Part shown: positions 6,238 through 13,979 of the stretch, one piece after another
How the letters are laid out: the number at the start of each line of letters is the position of its first letter
Position numbering within the stretch: the first letter of the stretch is position 1
DNA from: Oscillospiraceae bacterium
GTDB taxonomy: Bacteria > Bacillota > Clostridia > Oscillospirales > CAG-272
Reading direction: 5' to 3'
Assembly (NCBI GenBank): GCA_015063655.1
Contig: SVTU01000014.1
Span: 1-16,793 of the forward strand
Length of the DNA stretch: 16,793 nucleotides
Notes under the pieces: generated by a model
The model's database searches: none
What the model was told of the DNA's origin: nothing
The model's input: the letters and a program-made list of their open reading frames with translations, nothing else
Position numbers and translations under genes: made by a program

Positions 6238-8166
6238 TTATATCAAATTGATAAACAATCCACCGACAACGCTTCTGTTACGGAAGGCACGGAAGGCAGC
6301 GGTGCTGGTAAAGTACCAGTCGGTCAGCGGCACACGGTCGGGTGTTTCGTTGATCATGTTCATGATGCTCTCGCACACCTTCTCAAAATATGCCTCATCG
6401 TCATAGATGCGGGTGGACCACATCAGCCAGTCGATCTTGGTATAATCAGAGCGGCTGTCAAGCGGAACGCCGTAGCGGTTGAGCTTGGCGGAATAGACCT
6501 TGATCTCATTCTTCTTAACCGCATCCGAGAAGATACCGTAGCCGAGCAGGTTATCCCACACCATGTTATACTTCAGGCTCCAACCGTCAGCGCCGTCAAA
6601 GGTCAGGCGAGTGCCCTCGTGGTCGGCCTTGGCATCAACCTCCCAATTCTTGGCGTACTCCTTGGCGATAGCCATATAGGAAGCGTCGCCCGACAGGTCG
6701 GCATAAGCGGCAATGCCGAGAATGGCCTTGAGGCTGAGGTTGCAGTTGCGAGCCAGATGGCCTGCAAAGTCATCGGTGCAAAGCTGATTTTCGGGATCGT
6801 AGCCGTACTTGACCAGATAGTCAGCCCACTGCTTCATCAGCTCACGGTTGGCATCGAACAGCGACTGATCGCCGTTGTTATACTTCTTCAGAGCAGCCAG
6901 GCACAGCAGCATGTTGCCTGCTTCCTCAACGGGCATCTGCTTTTCATACTTGAGTGTGCTTCCGCCTGCGTAGCGATAGCCCGATCGGCCGCGCAGATCC
7001 ACGGAGCGCAAGCCGTACACCTGTCCGTTAGCCAACGGATACTGTCCCACGTCATGGGGGGTAAAGTCATATTCCCAAGCATCCGACTGTGCATACTTGA
7101 TGATGGGGCGAAGCATACCATTGACAAGCTCGGGGTTATACTTCAAGAAGAGCGGAATAGAGGGATAGGTCACGTCCAGCGTACCGATACAGCCGTTGGA
7201 ATCGTCCTCCTTGGAGAGGAAGAGGATATTGCCCTCGGTGTCCTTCACAAGCTTATGGGCGGCGATCGCCTGACGGTAAGCCAGGGTGGTGATCTTCTCG
7301 TAGTTCTCGCCCTTAGCCATGGTCAGAGCCGTCAGCTCAGCGTCGAACTTGTCGCACAGCTGCTTGATCTCCTCATACTCGGCCATCGCCGTCTTGACCA
7401 TAGCGTCAAAGCTGTCAAACTGCTCGGTATAGCACTCCTTGAGGGGGGTGCCGAAATATTCGATGGGATAGATCTCGTCGTAAGCCAGCGTCAGTACGCC
7501 CTTCTGCTCACTCTTAACCACGAACATGTACGGATCATCCTTGAAGGCATTATATACGTTGTTGATGGGCAAAACCTCAAGCGACTGACGCTCGTTGATA
7601 TAGCCCACCTTGGCGGAATTGTCGCACAGGTGCAGGTAGCCCCAGTCGATCATCACGCAGTCGCCCGACTGCGTAAGAGGGCTCTGGCATACGTTACCGC
7701 AGCACAGCGAGAAATCGGTTCTCTTGAAGCTGACGGACTGCGTTCTGCTATCCACACAGGCACGGCCGCTCACGCCGAAGACAAAGCGCACCTCAGCGCC
7801 TCTCTTGCTCTCCAGCTCGTATTCCACGTAGCTGACGGGGCGCGTCATAATATCCAGGCGGTCGAGAAGCAGGGGGGTACGGAAGGTCAGCTTGACCTTG
7901 ACGTCCTCATCCTCAAAGGTATAGTGCGTTGCGGTGGGCGTGATCTCAAGGCCCGTTTGATACACTCTGCGGCGAACGGATTTGCCACAGGTATCAAAGG
8001 CGGAAATAGCACGGAAGACATCGTCCACATAGACGCCTGCCAAAATGGGGCAAAGATTGCCGCTCCAATGCTCGGTGGGACCGCCCGAAAGGGCATCGTC
8101 ACACGACCAGATGGAGAAGAAGGGGTCAACGGTTACAAGCGGAACAGCAACAGGTCTGTATCTCAT
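6238..8166 (-). CDS. Glutaminase-A-like six-helical-hairpin protein (DUF4964/DUF5127/DUF4965/DUF1793)
   Basis: This 642-residue protein resembles the fungal GtaA family and its many bacterial relatives, whose catalytic domain is an (alpha/alpha) six-hairpin barrel like several glycoside hydrolases. Visible marks are the N-terminal RPVAVPLVTVDPFFSIWS, IDWGYLHLCD in the beta-rich middle, and LDVTYPSIPLFLKYNPELV, WEYDFTPHDVGQYP and DDFAGHLARNCNLSLKAI in the C-terminal barrel. There is no signal peptide, so it should be cytoplasmic, unlike secreted fungal GtaA. ATG 8166 is chosen because GGGAGG sits 7 bases upstream. It is transcribed alone, divergently from an AraC regulator and ends in its own terminator. 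I cannot decide between a glutaminase and a glycosidase; the family fold is well supported. Confidence 0.85.
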   Translation of the reverse strand: MRYRPVAVPLVTVDPFFSIWSCDDALSGGPTEHWSGNLCPILAGVYVDDVFRAISAFDTCGKSVRRRVYQTGLEITPTATHYTFEDEDVKVKLTFRTPLLLDRLDIMTRPVSYVEYELESKRGAEVRFVFGVSGRACVDSRTQSVSFKRTDFSLCCGNVCQSPLTQSGDCVMIDWGYLHLCDNSAKVGYINERQSLEVLPINNVYNAFKDDPYMFVVKSEQKGVLTLAYDEIYPIEYFGTPLKECYTEQFDSFDAMVKTAMAEYEEIKQLCDKFDAELTALTMAKGENYEKITTLAYRQAIAAHKLVKDTEGNILFLSKEDDSNGCIGTLDVTYPSIPLFLKYNPELVNGMLRPIIKYAQSDAWEYDFTPHDVGQYPLANGQVYGLRSVDLRGRSGYRYAGGSTLKYEKQMPVEEAGNMLLCLAALKKYNNGDQSLFDANRELMKQWADYLVKYGYDPENQLCTDDFAGHLARNCNLSLKAILGIAAYADLSGDASYMAIAKEYAKNWEVDAKADHEGTRLTFDGADGWSLKYNMVWDNLLGYGIFSDAVKKNEIKVYSAKLNRYGVPLDSRSDYTKIDWLMWSTRIYDDEAYFEKVCESIMNMINETPDRVPLTDWYFTSTAAFRAFRNRSVVGGLFINLI

Positions 8167-8187
8167 AAAAATTCCTCCCAAAAGGTA

Positions 8188-8216
8188 TTGATTTAATTAC
8201 ATTATACTGCTATAAT
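8188..8216 (+). promoter_or_regulatory. Promoter of the AraC regulator gene
   Basis: TTGATT (8188-8193) and a perfect TATAAT (8211-8216) are separated by 17 bases. Transcription should start near 8223, about 40 bases before the preferred AraC start. It overlaps the opposing promoter. Confidence 0.75.
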
Positions 8217-8229
8217 ATAGATACAACAA
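8201..8229 (-). promoter_or_regulatory. Promoter of the six-hairpin enzyme gene, overlapping the AraC promoter
   Basis: On the minus strand, TTGTTG (8229-8224, a weak -35) and a perfect TATAAT (8206-8201) are separated by 17 bases. The weak -35 suggests dependence on an activator, plausibly the AraC protein encoded next to it. The two divergent promoters share 8201-8216 and cannot easily be occupied together. Confidence 0.6.
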
Positions 8230-8264
8230 TAGATAAAACAGCTAAAAACATGAGGAATACTGCT

Positions 8265-9110
8265 ATGACAGAGGAAATTTATCACTTTAACCAACGAACA
8301 GAGGACAAGCGTCTGATCCGCTTTGATATCTGTGGTATCACCTTCCCCGATAAAGGCTACCACATCCACCGCATGTACTCCCGCATCCATTGCATCGAAT
8401 ACATCGAGGAGGGCACGGGTGTGGTCAACGTGGACAACACCACCTTCTATCCCTCCGAGGGCGACGCCTACTTTTTGCAGGCAGGCAAGGAGCATCGCTA
8501 CCACTCCGATCGCAAGCGTCCGTGGAAAAAGTATTTTATCAATTTTTCAGGCCCTCTTGCCGACCGCTTAGCCGAGGCCTACGGCGTGACGGACGTCTCT
8601 CATTTCGTGGGCTTGGACATTAAGAACGAGCTGTTGCATATCATCGAGCTTGGTAAAAACAGCCATGAGTCTCACACCGAGGAGCTGATCGGTATCCTTA
8701 ACGGCATTCTGCTCAAAATGCATCATGCGCAGAGCGGAGAGCGTGAGAGCCAAGACATTGCAGAGCAAATGAAGCAATTTTTGGATACGCAGGTCACTGA
8801 GAAATTCCGCATAGAGGCTCTGTGCCACCACATTGCCCGCTCCGAGTCGCAAACCATTCGCATCTTCAAAAAGGCCTACGGCATCCCGCCCTATACCTAC
8901 GTGCTGAACAAAAAGATCGCCCTTGCCAAGCGCCTGTTACGTGACACAGCTCTCCCCATCAAGGAGATCGCCGACAAGCTCTGCTTTGCCGACGAATACT
9001 ATTTTTCCGACTTCTTCAAGCAAAAAACGGGCGTCACACCCTCGGCGTACCGCCAAAGAGAAGGAAACGGGCAGGAAGGCGAGCCAAATCTCTCAAGCAA
9101 GACAAGCTAA
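8265..9110 (+). CDS. AraC-family transcriptional regulator with cupin sensor domain
   Basis: This DNA-binding regulator (281 residues) probably senses a sugar or breakdown product. The N-terminal half has the AraC-type cupin pattern: GYHIHRMYSRIHCIEYIEEG, then FYPSEGDAYFLQAGKEHRY. The C-terminal 100 residues carry the paired helix-turn-helix: HIARSESQTIRIFKKAYG, then IKEIADKLCFADEYYFSDFF followed by TGVTPSAYRQ. I prefer ATG 8265 to ATG 8250 because AGGA at 8253-8256 gives a ribosome binding site 8 bases upstream, whereas nothing precedes 8250. It is the only plus-strand gene in the window and diverges from the six-hairpin enzyme gene, which is its likely target. Confidence 0.93.
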   Translation: MTEEIYHFNQRTEDKRLIRFDICGITFPDKGYHIHRMYSRIHCIEYIEEGTGVVNVDNTTFYPSEGDAYFLQAGKEHRYHSDRKRPWKKYFINFSGPLADRLAEAYGVTDVSHFVGLDIKNELLHIIELGKNSHESHTEELIGILNGILLKMHHAQSGERESQDIAEQMKQFLDTQVTEKFRIEALCHHIARSESQTIRIFKKAYGIPPYTYVLNKKIALAKRLLRDTALPIKEIADKLCFADEYYFSDFFKQKTGVTPSAYRQREGNGQEGEPNLSSKTS

Positions 9111-9120
9111 GTCTTGCTTG
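9094..9120. repeat. Inverted repeat across the AraC stop codon
   Basis: CAAGCAAGAC (9094-9103) and GTCTTGCTTG (9111-9120) are a perfect 10-bp inverted repeat around a 7-base loop that contains the TAA at 9108-9110. It lacks a T-run and precedes the true terminator by about 25 bases. Confidence 0.6.
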
Positions 9121-9144
9121 CGCCAAGTCCGCTTGCATGCAAAA

Positions 9145-9181
9145 GGCTGTCTCACATACAATGTGAGACAGCCCCTTTTTT
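9145..9181 (+). terminator. Intrinsic terminator between convergent AraC and prmA genes
   Basis: GGCTGTCTCACAT (9145-9157) and its exact complement (9161-9173) form a 13-bp stem with a 3-base loop. It is followed by CC and six T residues. On the minus strand the stem is followed by TTTT, so it may also end the heat-shock operon transcript after prmA at 9215. Confidence 0.93.
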
Positions 9182-9214
9182 ATCTATTATGCTTTGTCGG
9201 AAAATGGCATGTGT

Positions 9215-10165
9215 TCACCGTCCGACGACCAAGGCGCACCAGTCGTTGTCCTCAGCTCGCTCGATCATGCGGAAGCCATGCTCCTCAAAGCAGGCCACCA
9301 CGTCATCGGCTCGCTCGGAGATGATGCCCGAGGCGAGAATGACACCGCCCTCGTTGAGATACGCTCCCACGTCGGGCGTCATGCGAATGATAATATCCGC
9401 TACGATGTTGGCACAGATGACGTCATAGCCGCCATCCGACAGATCAACGCCACGCAGCAGGTCGGACTGATCGCAGGTGATATTGCCCTGCCCACTCTCC
9501 ATGATGTTATCCCGTGCCACCTTCACGGCAACGGGGTCAATATCGTACGCACGGCACAGCTTAGCGCCGAGCTTAGAGGCGCAGATGGCAAGAATGCCGC
9601 TGCCGCACCCCACGTCAAGCACACGCTCTCCGCCCTTGACATACGATTCCAGCAGACCGATCACAAGGCGTGTGGTCTCATGCGAGCCTGTTCCAAAGGC
9701 CATACCGGGATCCATGCGCACCACGATCTCTCCCTCTGCCTGCTCATATCTTTCCCAGGCAGGCACGATGACGATGCGTTGACCGATATGAATGGGCTTA
9801 TAATACTCCTTCCAGGAGTTCGCCCAATCCTCCTCATTGACACCGCTGATCTCCAATGTACCGTGCAGCCCCGTGGCCGCCAAGCGTTCCCGCAGATACG
9901 CCACCGTATCCTGCACGCCGTCCTTCCCTGCCAGGTATACCGAAACGGAGGCAATGGTCTTATCGGCATTGAGAATACTCTCGTCGATCAGGTCGCCGTA
10001 GCAGGTCTTCAGGTCGATGTCGCTGTAATCCTCGATCTGCAAATAGTTGTTGATCATGCTCATCACCGCTACAAGCGAATCCAACTCACACAGCGGCACC
10101 GTCACACGCAGGCGTGTCCACTCCTGCTCCGACCCATAATCTCCACAAACGTAATCCTTGTCCAT
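9215..10165 (-). CDS. prmA: Ribosomal protein L11 methyltransferase
   Basis: PrmA trimethylates lysines and the N-terminus of ribosomal protein L11 using S-adenosylmethionine. The 316 residues show the linker signature WANSWKEYYKP (114-124), the family motif DPGMAFGTGSHETT (152-165), SAM motif I VLDVGCGSGILAI (182-194), the acidic loop AYDIDPVAV and the active-site ANIVADI stretch. The ribosome binding site GGAG lies 6 bases before the ATG. The gene follows dnaJ by 17 bases and is the last gene of the heat-shock operon, a placement common in Firmicutes. The next usual gene, rsmE, is absent; the convergent AraC gene lies there instead. Confidence 0.95.
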   Translation of the reverse strand: MDKDYVCGDYGSEQEWTRLRVTVPLCELDSLVAVMSMINNYLQIEDYSDIDLKTCYGDLIDESILNADKTIASVSVYLAGKDGVQDTVAYLRERLAATGLHGTLEISGVNEEDWANSWKEYYKPIHIGQRIVIVPAWERYEQAEGEIVVRMDPGMAFGTGSHETTRLVIGLLESYVKGGERVLDVGCGSGILAICASKLGAKLCRAYDIDPVAVKVARDNIMESGQGNITCDQSDLLRGVDLSDGGYDVICANIVADIIIRMTPDVGAYLNEGGVILASGIISERADDVVACFEEHGFRMIERAEDNDWCALVVGR

Positions 10166-10182
10166 GCGCTTCTCCGTCCAAC

Positions 10183-11328
10183 TTATTTCTTACTCGAATT
10201 TTTCTTGAAAAATCCGCTCTTCTTGCTGTAATTGCTCTCTCCGCATGCCTTGGCGAACTCTCTCATATGTTCCTTTTGCTTCTCACTCAAGCCCTTGGGA
10301 ATCTCGATCTGTACGGTAAAGATCAGATCACCCCTGCGGTTGGCATTGTTCACATACGGAACACCCTTCTGACGCAACGTAAAGCGAGTTCCGGGCTGTG
10401 TACCCTCGGGAATAGTAAACTTCTGCGTGCCCTCCAGCGTGGGAACGTCGATCTCCGCTCCGAGCGTGGCCTCTGCCACCGTGATCGGAACGTCACAGTA
10501 AATATGATATCCGTCACGCTCAAAGATCTCGTGCCGCTTGACGTTGACCGAAATGATCAGGTCTCCCGCAGGTCCGCCGTTTCGCCCGTCGCAGCCCTGC
10601 CCGCGCAGTGCAATGCGCTCGCCGTCGTCGATGCCCGCAGGAATCGAGACCGACAGCTTCTTGGTAACCTTGACGTAACCCGTGCCACGGCAATTCGAGC
10701 AAGGATTTTTGATGATCTTACCCGTTCCCCGACAAGCGTCACACGTGGTGGTGGACTGGAAGGCCATACCGCCAAGACGCTGTGTGATGCGCTTCTGTCC
10801 CGATCCGCCGCACACGTGGCAGGTCGTTGCCTGCGTGCCCTTAGCCGCACCCGAGCCTTGACAGTCGGGGCACTTTTGAATACGGTTGTAGGAGATATCC
10901 TTCTTTACGCCGAACACAGCCTCCTCAAAGCTGACCGTGATCTGCGCTCCGACGTCCTCTCCGCGCATCGGGCCGTTCTGCCGTCTCGACGAGCCGCCGA
11001 AGCCACCGCCGAAGAAGCTGCCGAAGATGTCACCGAGATCGCCAAAATCGCCAAAACCGCCGAAGCCGCCGCCATAGGCTCCGCCTCCACCCTGTGTCGG
11101 GTCAAAGGCGGCGTGGCCGAACTGATCGTACTTGGCTCTCTTCTCGCTGTCCGACAGCACGTCGTACGCCTCGTTGGCCTCCTTGAACTTGGCCTCTGCC
11201 TCTTTATCGCCGGGGTTCATATCGGGGTGATATTTTTTTGCCAGGGTGCGGTACGCCTTCTTGATGGCGGCATCATCCGCCCCCTTGTCTACCCCCAGCA
11301 CCTCATAATAATCCCGTTTTTCTGCCAT
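10183..11328 (-). CDS. dnaJ: Chaperone DnaJ (Hsp40)
   Basis: DnaJ delivers unfolded clients to DnaK and stimulates its ATPase. This is a full-length type I DnaJ of 381 residues: J domain with the essential HPD at residues 34-36, a Gly/Phe-rich linker at about 80-113, and four zinc-binding CxxCxGxG repeats with cysteines at 153/156, 170/173, 196/199 and 210/213. The two-part client-binding C-terminal domain follows, and the end is lysine-rich. GAGG is found about 6 bases before the ATG. It follows dnaK by 97 bases, a gap holding two hairpins that may set the DnaJ to DnaK ratio. Confidence 0.97.
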   Translation of the reverse strand: MAEKRDYYEVLGVDKGADDAAIKKAYRTLAKKYHPDMNPGDKEAEAKFKEANEAYDVLSDSEKRAKYDQFGHAAFDPTQGGGGAYGGGFGGFGDFGDLGDIFGSFFGGGFGGSSRRQNGPMRGEDVGAQITVSFEEAVFGVKKDISYNRIQKCPDCQGSGAAKGTQATTCHVCGGSGQKRITQRLGGMAFQSTTTCDACRGTGKIIKNPCSNCRGTGYVKVTKKLSVSIPAGIDDGERIALRGQGCDGRNGGPAGDLIISVNVKRHEIFERDGYHIYCDVPITVAEATLGAEIDVPTLEGTQKFTIPEGTQPGTRFTLRQKGVPYVNNANRRGDLIFTVQIEIPKGLSEKQKEHMREFAKACGESNYSKKSGFFKKNSSKK

Positions 11329-11340
11329 ATCTGTCCTCTT

Positions 11341-11355
11341 GCCGCTTTTTGCGGC
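11341..11355 (-). other. Hairpin just upstream of the dnaJ ribosome binding site
   Basis: GCCGC and GCGGC pair around a loop of five A residues (minus strand). The stem touches the AAGAGGA ribosome binding site of dnaJ and could affect its access or protect a processed 5' end. Confidence 0.45.
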
Positions 11356-11385
11356 ATTCTTTCACTTGGTTTAGTATACGCTTAT

Positions 11386-11416
11386 GCGGGAAAGGGCGCA
11401 TACGTCCCTTTCCCGC
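11386..11416 (-). other. Strong intercistronic hairpin after dnaK
   Basis: GCGGGAAAGGG (11386-11396) and CCCTTTCCCGC (11406-11416) form a perfect 11-bp stem with a 9-base loop, starting 12 bases after the dnaK stop. The minus strand continues ATAAGCG instead of a T-run. It is therefore more likely a processing or stability element, or a leaky attenuator, than a full terminator. Confidence 0.7.
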
Positions 11417-11427
11417 TATATAAGTCA

Positions 11428-13269
11428 TCAGGTGTTGTCGGTCTTATCCTCGTAATCGGCGTTATAGTACGTGCCGTCAGTTCCCTGATCGGCTCCGCCC
11501 TGCGCACCGCCGTCAAAGCCCTGCGCACCGTCGGCCGCCTGCTGCTTATACAGCTTCTCGGAGAGAGCGTAGAAGGCCTTCTCCAATGCCTCGGTGTCGG
11601 CCTTGATCGCCTCGGTGCTGCCGCCGCTGACAGTGGCCTTCAGCTTCTCAAGTGCCGCCTTGACCTCTTCCTTATCCGACTCGGGCAGCTTGTCGCCAAT
11701 CTCGCCCAACGTCTTCTCGCTCTGGAAGATCAGAGAGTCTGCACGGTTCTTGGTATCCACAGCGTCCTTCTGCTTCTTATCCTCCTCGGCAAACTTCTCG
11801 GCATCCGCCACAGCCTTATCGATCTCCTCCTTGGACATGTTGGTCGAAGAGGTGATGGTGATGTGCTGCTCCTTGCCCGTGCCAAGATCCTTGGCGCTGA
11901 CGTTTACGATACCGTTGGCGTCAATATCGAAGGTAACCTCGATCTGAGGCACACCGCGGGGAGCGGCAGGAATACCGTCGAGATTGAAGCGGCCGAGCGT
12001 GGTATTGTAAGCCGCCATCTCACGCTCACCCTGCAGCACGTGGATCTCTACTGAGGTCTGACCGTCGGCAGCGGTGGAATATACCTGGCTCTTCTTTACG
12101 GGAATGGTGGTGTTGCGCTCAATGATCTTGTTGAACACACCGCCGAGCGTCTCAATACCGAGCGACAGAGGCGTTACGTCAAGCAGCAGCAGATCCTTGA
12201 CGTCGCCGCCAAGCACACCGCCCTGAATAGCAGCGCCCGCAGCCACGCACTCGTCGGGATTGATGCCCTTAAAGGGCTCCTTACCGATAAACTTCTTCAC
12301 AGCCTCCTGCACGGCGGGAATTCTGGTAGAACCGCCGACAAGAAGAACCTTGTTGATGTCGGAGGCACTAATGCCTGCATCACGCAATACCTGCTTGGTA
12401 GGAACCATGGTGGCCTCCACCAGGTCTGCGGTCATTTTCTCAAACTCGGCTCTGGTGAGCGTAGCATCGAAGTGCAGCGGGCCTGCGGCCGTTGCGGTGA
12501 TGAAGGGCAGGTTGATGCTGGTGCTTGCCATACCCGAAAGCTCGATCTTGGCCTTCTCGGCAGCCTCCTTCAATCTCTGCATCACCATCTTGTCATTGCG
12601 CAGATCAACGCCGTTCTCGGCCTTGAAGCGATCTGCCATCCAGTCAATAATTCTTTGGTCGAAGTCGTCACCGCCAAGACGGTTGTTACCTGCCGTTGCC
12701 AACACCTCGAACACACCGTCCGAGATCTCCATCAGAGAAACGTCAAACGTACCGCCGCCAAGGTCGAAGACCATGATCTTCTGGTCGCTTTCCTTATCCA
12801 TACCGTAAGCCAAAGCGGCAGCCGTGGGCTCGTTAATAATACGAAGCACCTCAAGGCCTGCGATCTTACCTGCATCCTTGGTTGCCTGTCTCTGTGCATC
12901 GGAGAAGTAGGCAGGAACGGTGATAACAGCCTGCGACACGCTCGTTCCGAGATAGGCCTCGGCATCGGCCTTCAGCTTCTGCAGGATCATAGCGGAGATC
13001 TCCTGAGGCGTGTAGGACTTTCCGTCGATCTCCTTCTTATATGCCGTACCCATTTCGCGCTTGATGCTGATAACCGTTCTGTCGGGGTTGGTGATAGCCT
13101 GACGCTTTGCCACCTGACCCACCATTCTCTCGCCCGTCTTGGAGAAGGCGACCACGGAAGGCGTGGTGCGTGCTCCCTCGGGATTGGGGATAACGATAGG
13201 CTCGCCACCCTCAAAAACAGCAACGCAAGAGTTTGTTGTTCCCAAATCTATACCGATGATCTTTCCCAT
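11428..13269 (-). CDS. dnaK: Chaperone DnaK (Hsp70)
   Basis: DnaK is the ATP-driven Hsp70 chaperone of the cytoplasm. The 613-residue protein starts MGKIIGIDLGTTNSCVAVFEG. It has the ATPase signatures VFDLGGGTFDVSLMEI and LVGGSTRIPAVQEAV, the interdomain linker DVKDLLLLDVTPLSLGIET, and a substrate-binding beta domain with a helical lid. The nucleotide-binding domain is the short Gram-positive form. The tail is Gly/Gln/Asp-rich and ends NADYEDKTDNT. ATG 13269 is chosen because AAGGAGG at 13279-13285 precedes it and the family begins here; an upstream in-frame start at 13299 would add ten residues and bury that site. It follows grpE by 89 bases. Confidence 0.98.
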   Translation of the reverse strand: MGKIIGIDLGTTNSCVAVFEGGEPIVIPNPEGARTTPSVVAFSKTGERMVGQVAKRQAITNPDRTVISIKREMGTAYKKEIDGKSYTPQEISAMILQKLKADAEAYLGTSVSQAVITVPAYFSDAQRQATKDAGKIAGLEVLRIINEPTAAALAYGMDKESDQKIMVFDLGGGTFDVSLMEISDGVFEVLATAGNNRLGGDDFDQRIIDWMADRFKAENGVDLRNDKMVMQRLKEAAEKAKIELSGMASTSINLPFITATAAGPLHFDATLTRAEFEKMTADLVEATMVPTKQVLRDAGISASDINKVLLVGGSTRIPAVQEAVKKFIGKEPFKGINPDECVAAGAAIQGGVLGGDVKDLLLLDVTPLSLGIETLGGVFNKIIERNTTIPVKKSQVYSTAADGQTSVEIHVLQGEREMAAYNTTLGRFNLDGIPAAPRGVPQIEVTFDIDANGIVNVSAKDLGTGKEQHITITSSTNMSKEEIDKAVADAEKFAEEDKKQKDAVDTKNRADSLIFQSEKTLGEIGDKLPESDKEEVKAALEKLKATVSGGSTEAIKADTEALEKAFYALSEKLYKQQAADGAQGFDGGAQGGADQGTDGTYYNADYEDKTDNT

Positions 13270-13285
13270 AATACATTTCCTCCTT

Positions 13286-13297
13286 GGGGTATGCCCC
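13286..13297 (-). other. Short GC stem touching the dnaK ribosome binding site
   Basis: GGGG-CATA-CCCC on the minus strand forms a 4-bp GC stem directly next to AAGGAGG (13279-13285). It may influence dnaK initiation; see also the hairpin at 13331-13345. Confidence 0.35.
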
Positions 13298-13330
13298 ATA
13301 AAATTTCATTTTGTAATTTGTATTTGCTGT

Positions 13331-13345
13331 CTCCGCTGTGCGGAG
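13331..13345 (-). other. Hairpin in the grpE-dnaK gap
   Basis: CTCCGC and GCGGAG form a 6-bp stem with a 3-base loop, about 13 bases after the grpE stop. No T-run follows. Its CCTCC strand (13342-13346) is also complementary to the dnaK ribosome binding site. Confidence 0.45.
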
Positions 13346-13358
13346 GTAACAGTCAAGC

Positions 13359-13979
13359 TCAGTTGGCGACCTTTACCATAGCATGGCGAAGGACACGGTC
13401 ACCCTTGATATAGCCCTTCATAAAGACCTCAACGACCTCGTTTTCCCCAAGGCTCTCATCCTCCACGTGCATCACGGCATTGTGAAGATTGGGATCAAAG
13501 GGCTTTCCGAGTGCTTCGATCTCGCACACACCCATCTTCTTGAGCGTTTCGTAAAAGCTCTTGAGTGTCAGGTCCAATCCCTTGGCAAGATTTTCGTTCT
13601 CGCCCGGGTTCTCTCCGTACTGCACGGCACGCTCCAGGTTGTCGAGCACGGGCAAAATCTGCACAAGTGCATCGGCGTATGCCTCGGTGTATATACCGTC
13701 CTTTTCCTTTTGCGTACGCTTGCGGTAGTTATCGTATTCGGCAAAGAGTCTGACATATTTGTCGTTGGACTCTGCCGCCTGTGCCTCGGCTGCCGCCAGG
13801 TGTTTTTGCGCTTCCGCAAGCTCGCTCTCAAGCTTCTTAAGCTTCTTTTTCTCGGACTTCCCCGGCTTTTCCTCCTCGGGGGTCGCCTGCTCGCAGGCTT
13901 CCTCGGCAGGTGCTTCGCAAGCGGTATTCTCCGTTTCCTCCTCGGGCATGGCAGTTTCCTTGTTAAGCTCGTTATCCAT
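13359..13979 (-). CDS. grpE: Nucleotide exchange factor GrpE
   Basis: GrpE is the dimeric factor that releases ADP from DnaK and can act as a thermosensor. The 206 residues show a very acidic Glu/Ala-rich N-terminus (1-45), a long coiled-coil of Lys/Glu/Ala heptads (about 42-90) leading into LFAEYDNYRKRTQKEK, then the four-helix dimer region with ILPVLDNLERAV. The C-terminal beta domain has GKPFDPNLHNAVMHVED and VFMKGYIKGDRVLRHAMVKV. AAGGAG is found 9 bases before the ATG. The gene overlaps the end of hrcA by 8 bases, indicating coupled translation. Confidence 0.97.
   Translation of the reverse strand: MDNELNKETAMPEEETENTACEAPAEEACEQATPEEEKPGKSEKKKLKKLESELAEAQKHLAAAEAQAAESNDKYVRLFAEYDNYRKRTQKEKDGIYTEAYADALVQILPVLDNLERAVQYGENPGENENLAKGLDLTLKSFYETLKKMGVCEIEALGKPFDPNLHNAVMHVEDESLGENEVVEVFMKGYIKGDRVLRHAMVKVAN

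Noticed and set aside
6211..8196. Very long plus-strand open frame of about 660 codons
   Set aside because: It is the complement of the six-hairpin enzyme gene, whose protein has clear family motifs. The plus-strand translation has no recognisable domain, and its first codons lie in the terminator loop.
9194..10231. Plus-strand open frame of about 345 codons
   Set aside because: Antisense to prmA, whose methyltransferase motifs are complete; no ribosome binding site or family match on the plus strand.
10114..12054. Plus-strand open frame of about 646 codons
   Set aside because: It spans antisense to dnaJ and most of dnaK plus their gap. Its low-complexity Leu/Ala/Arg translation is what reversed chaperone codons give.
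12472..13413. Plus-strand open frame of about 313 codons
   Set aside because: Antisense to dnaK and running through the grpE-dnaK gap; a mirror of DnaK codons.
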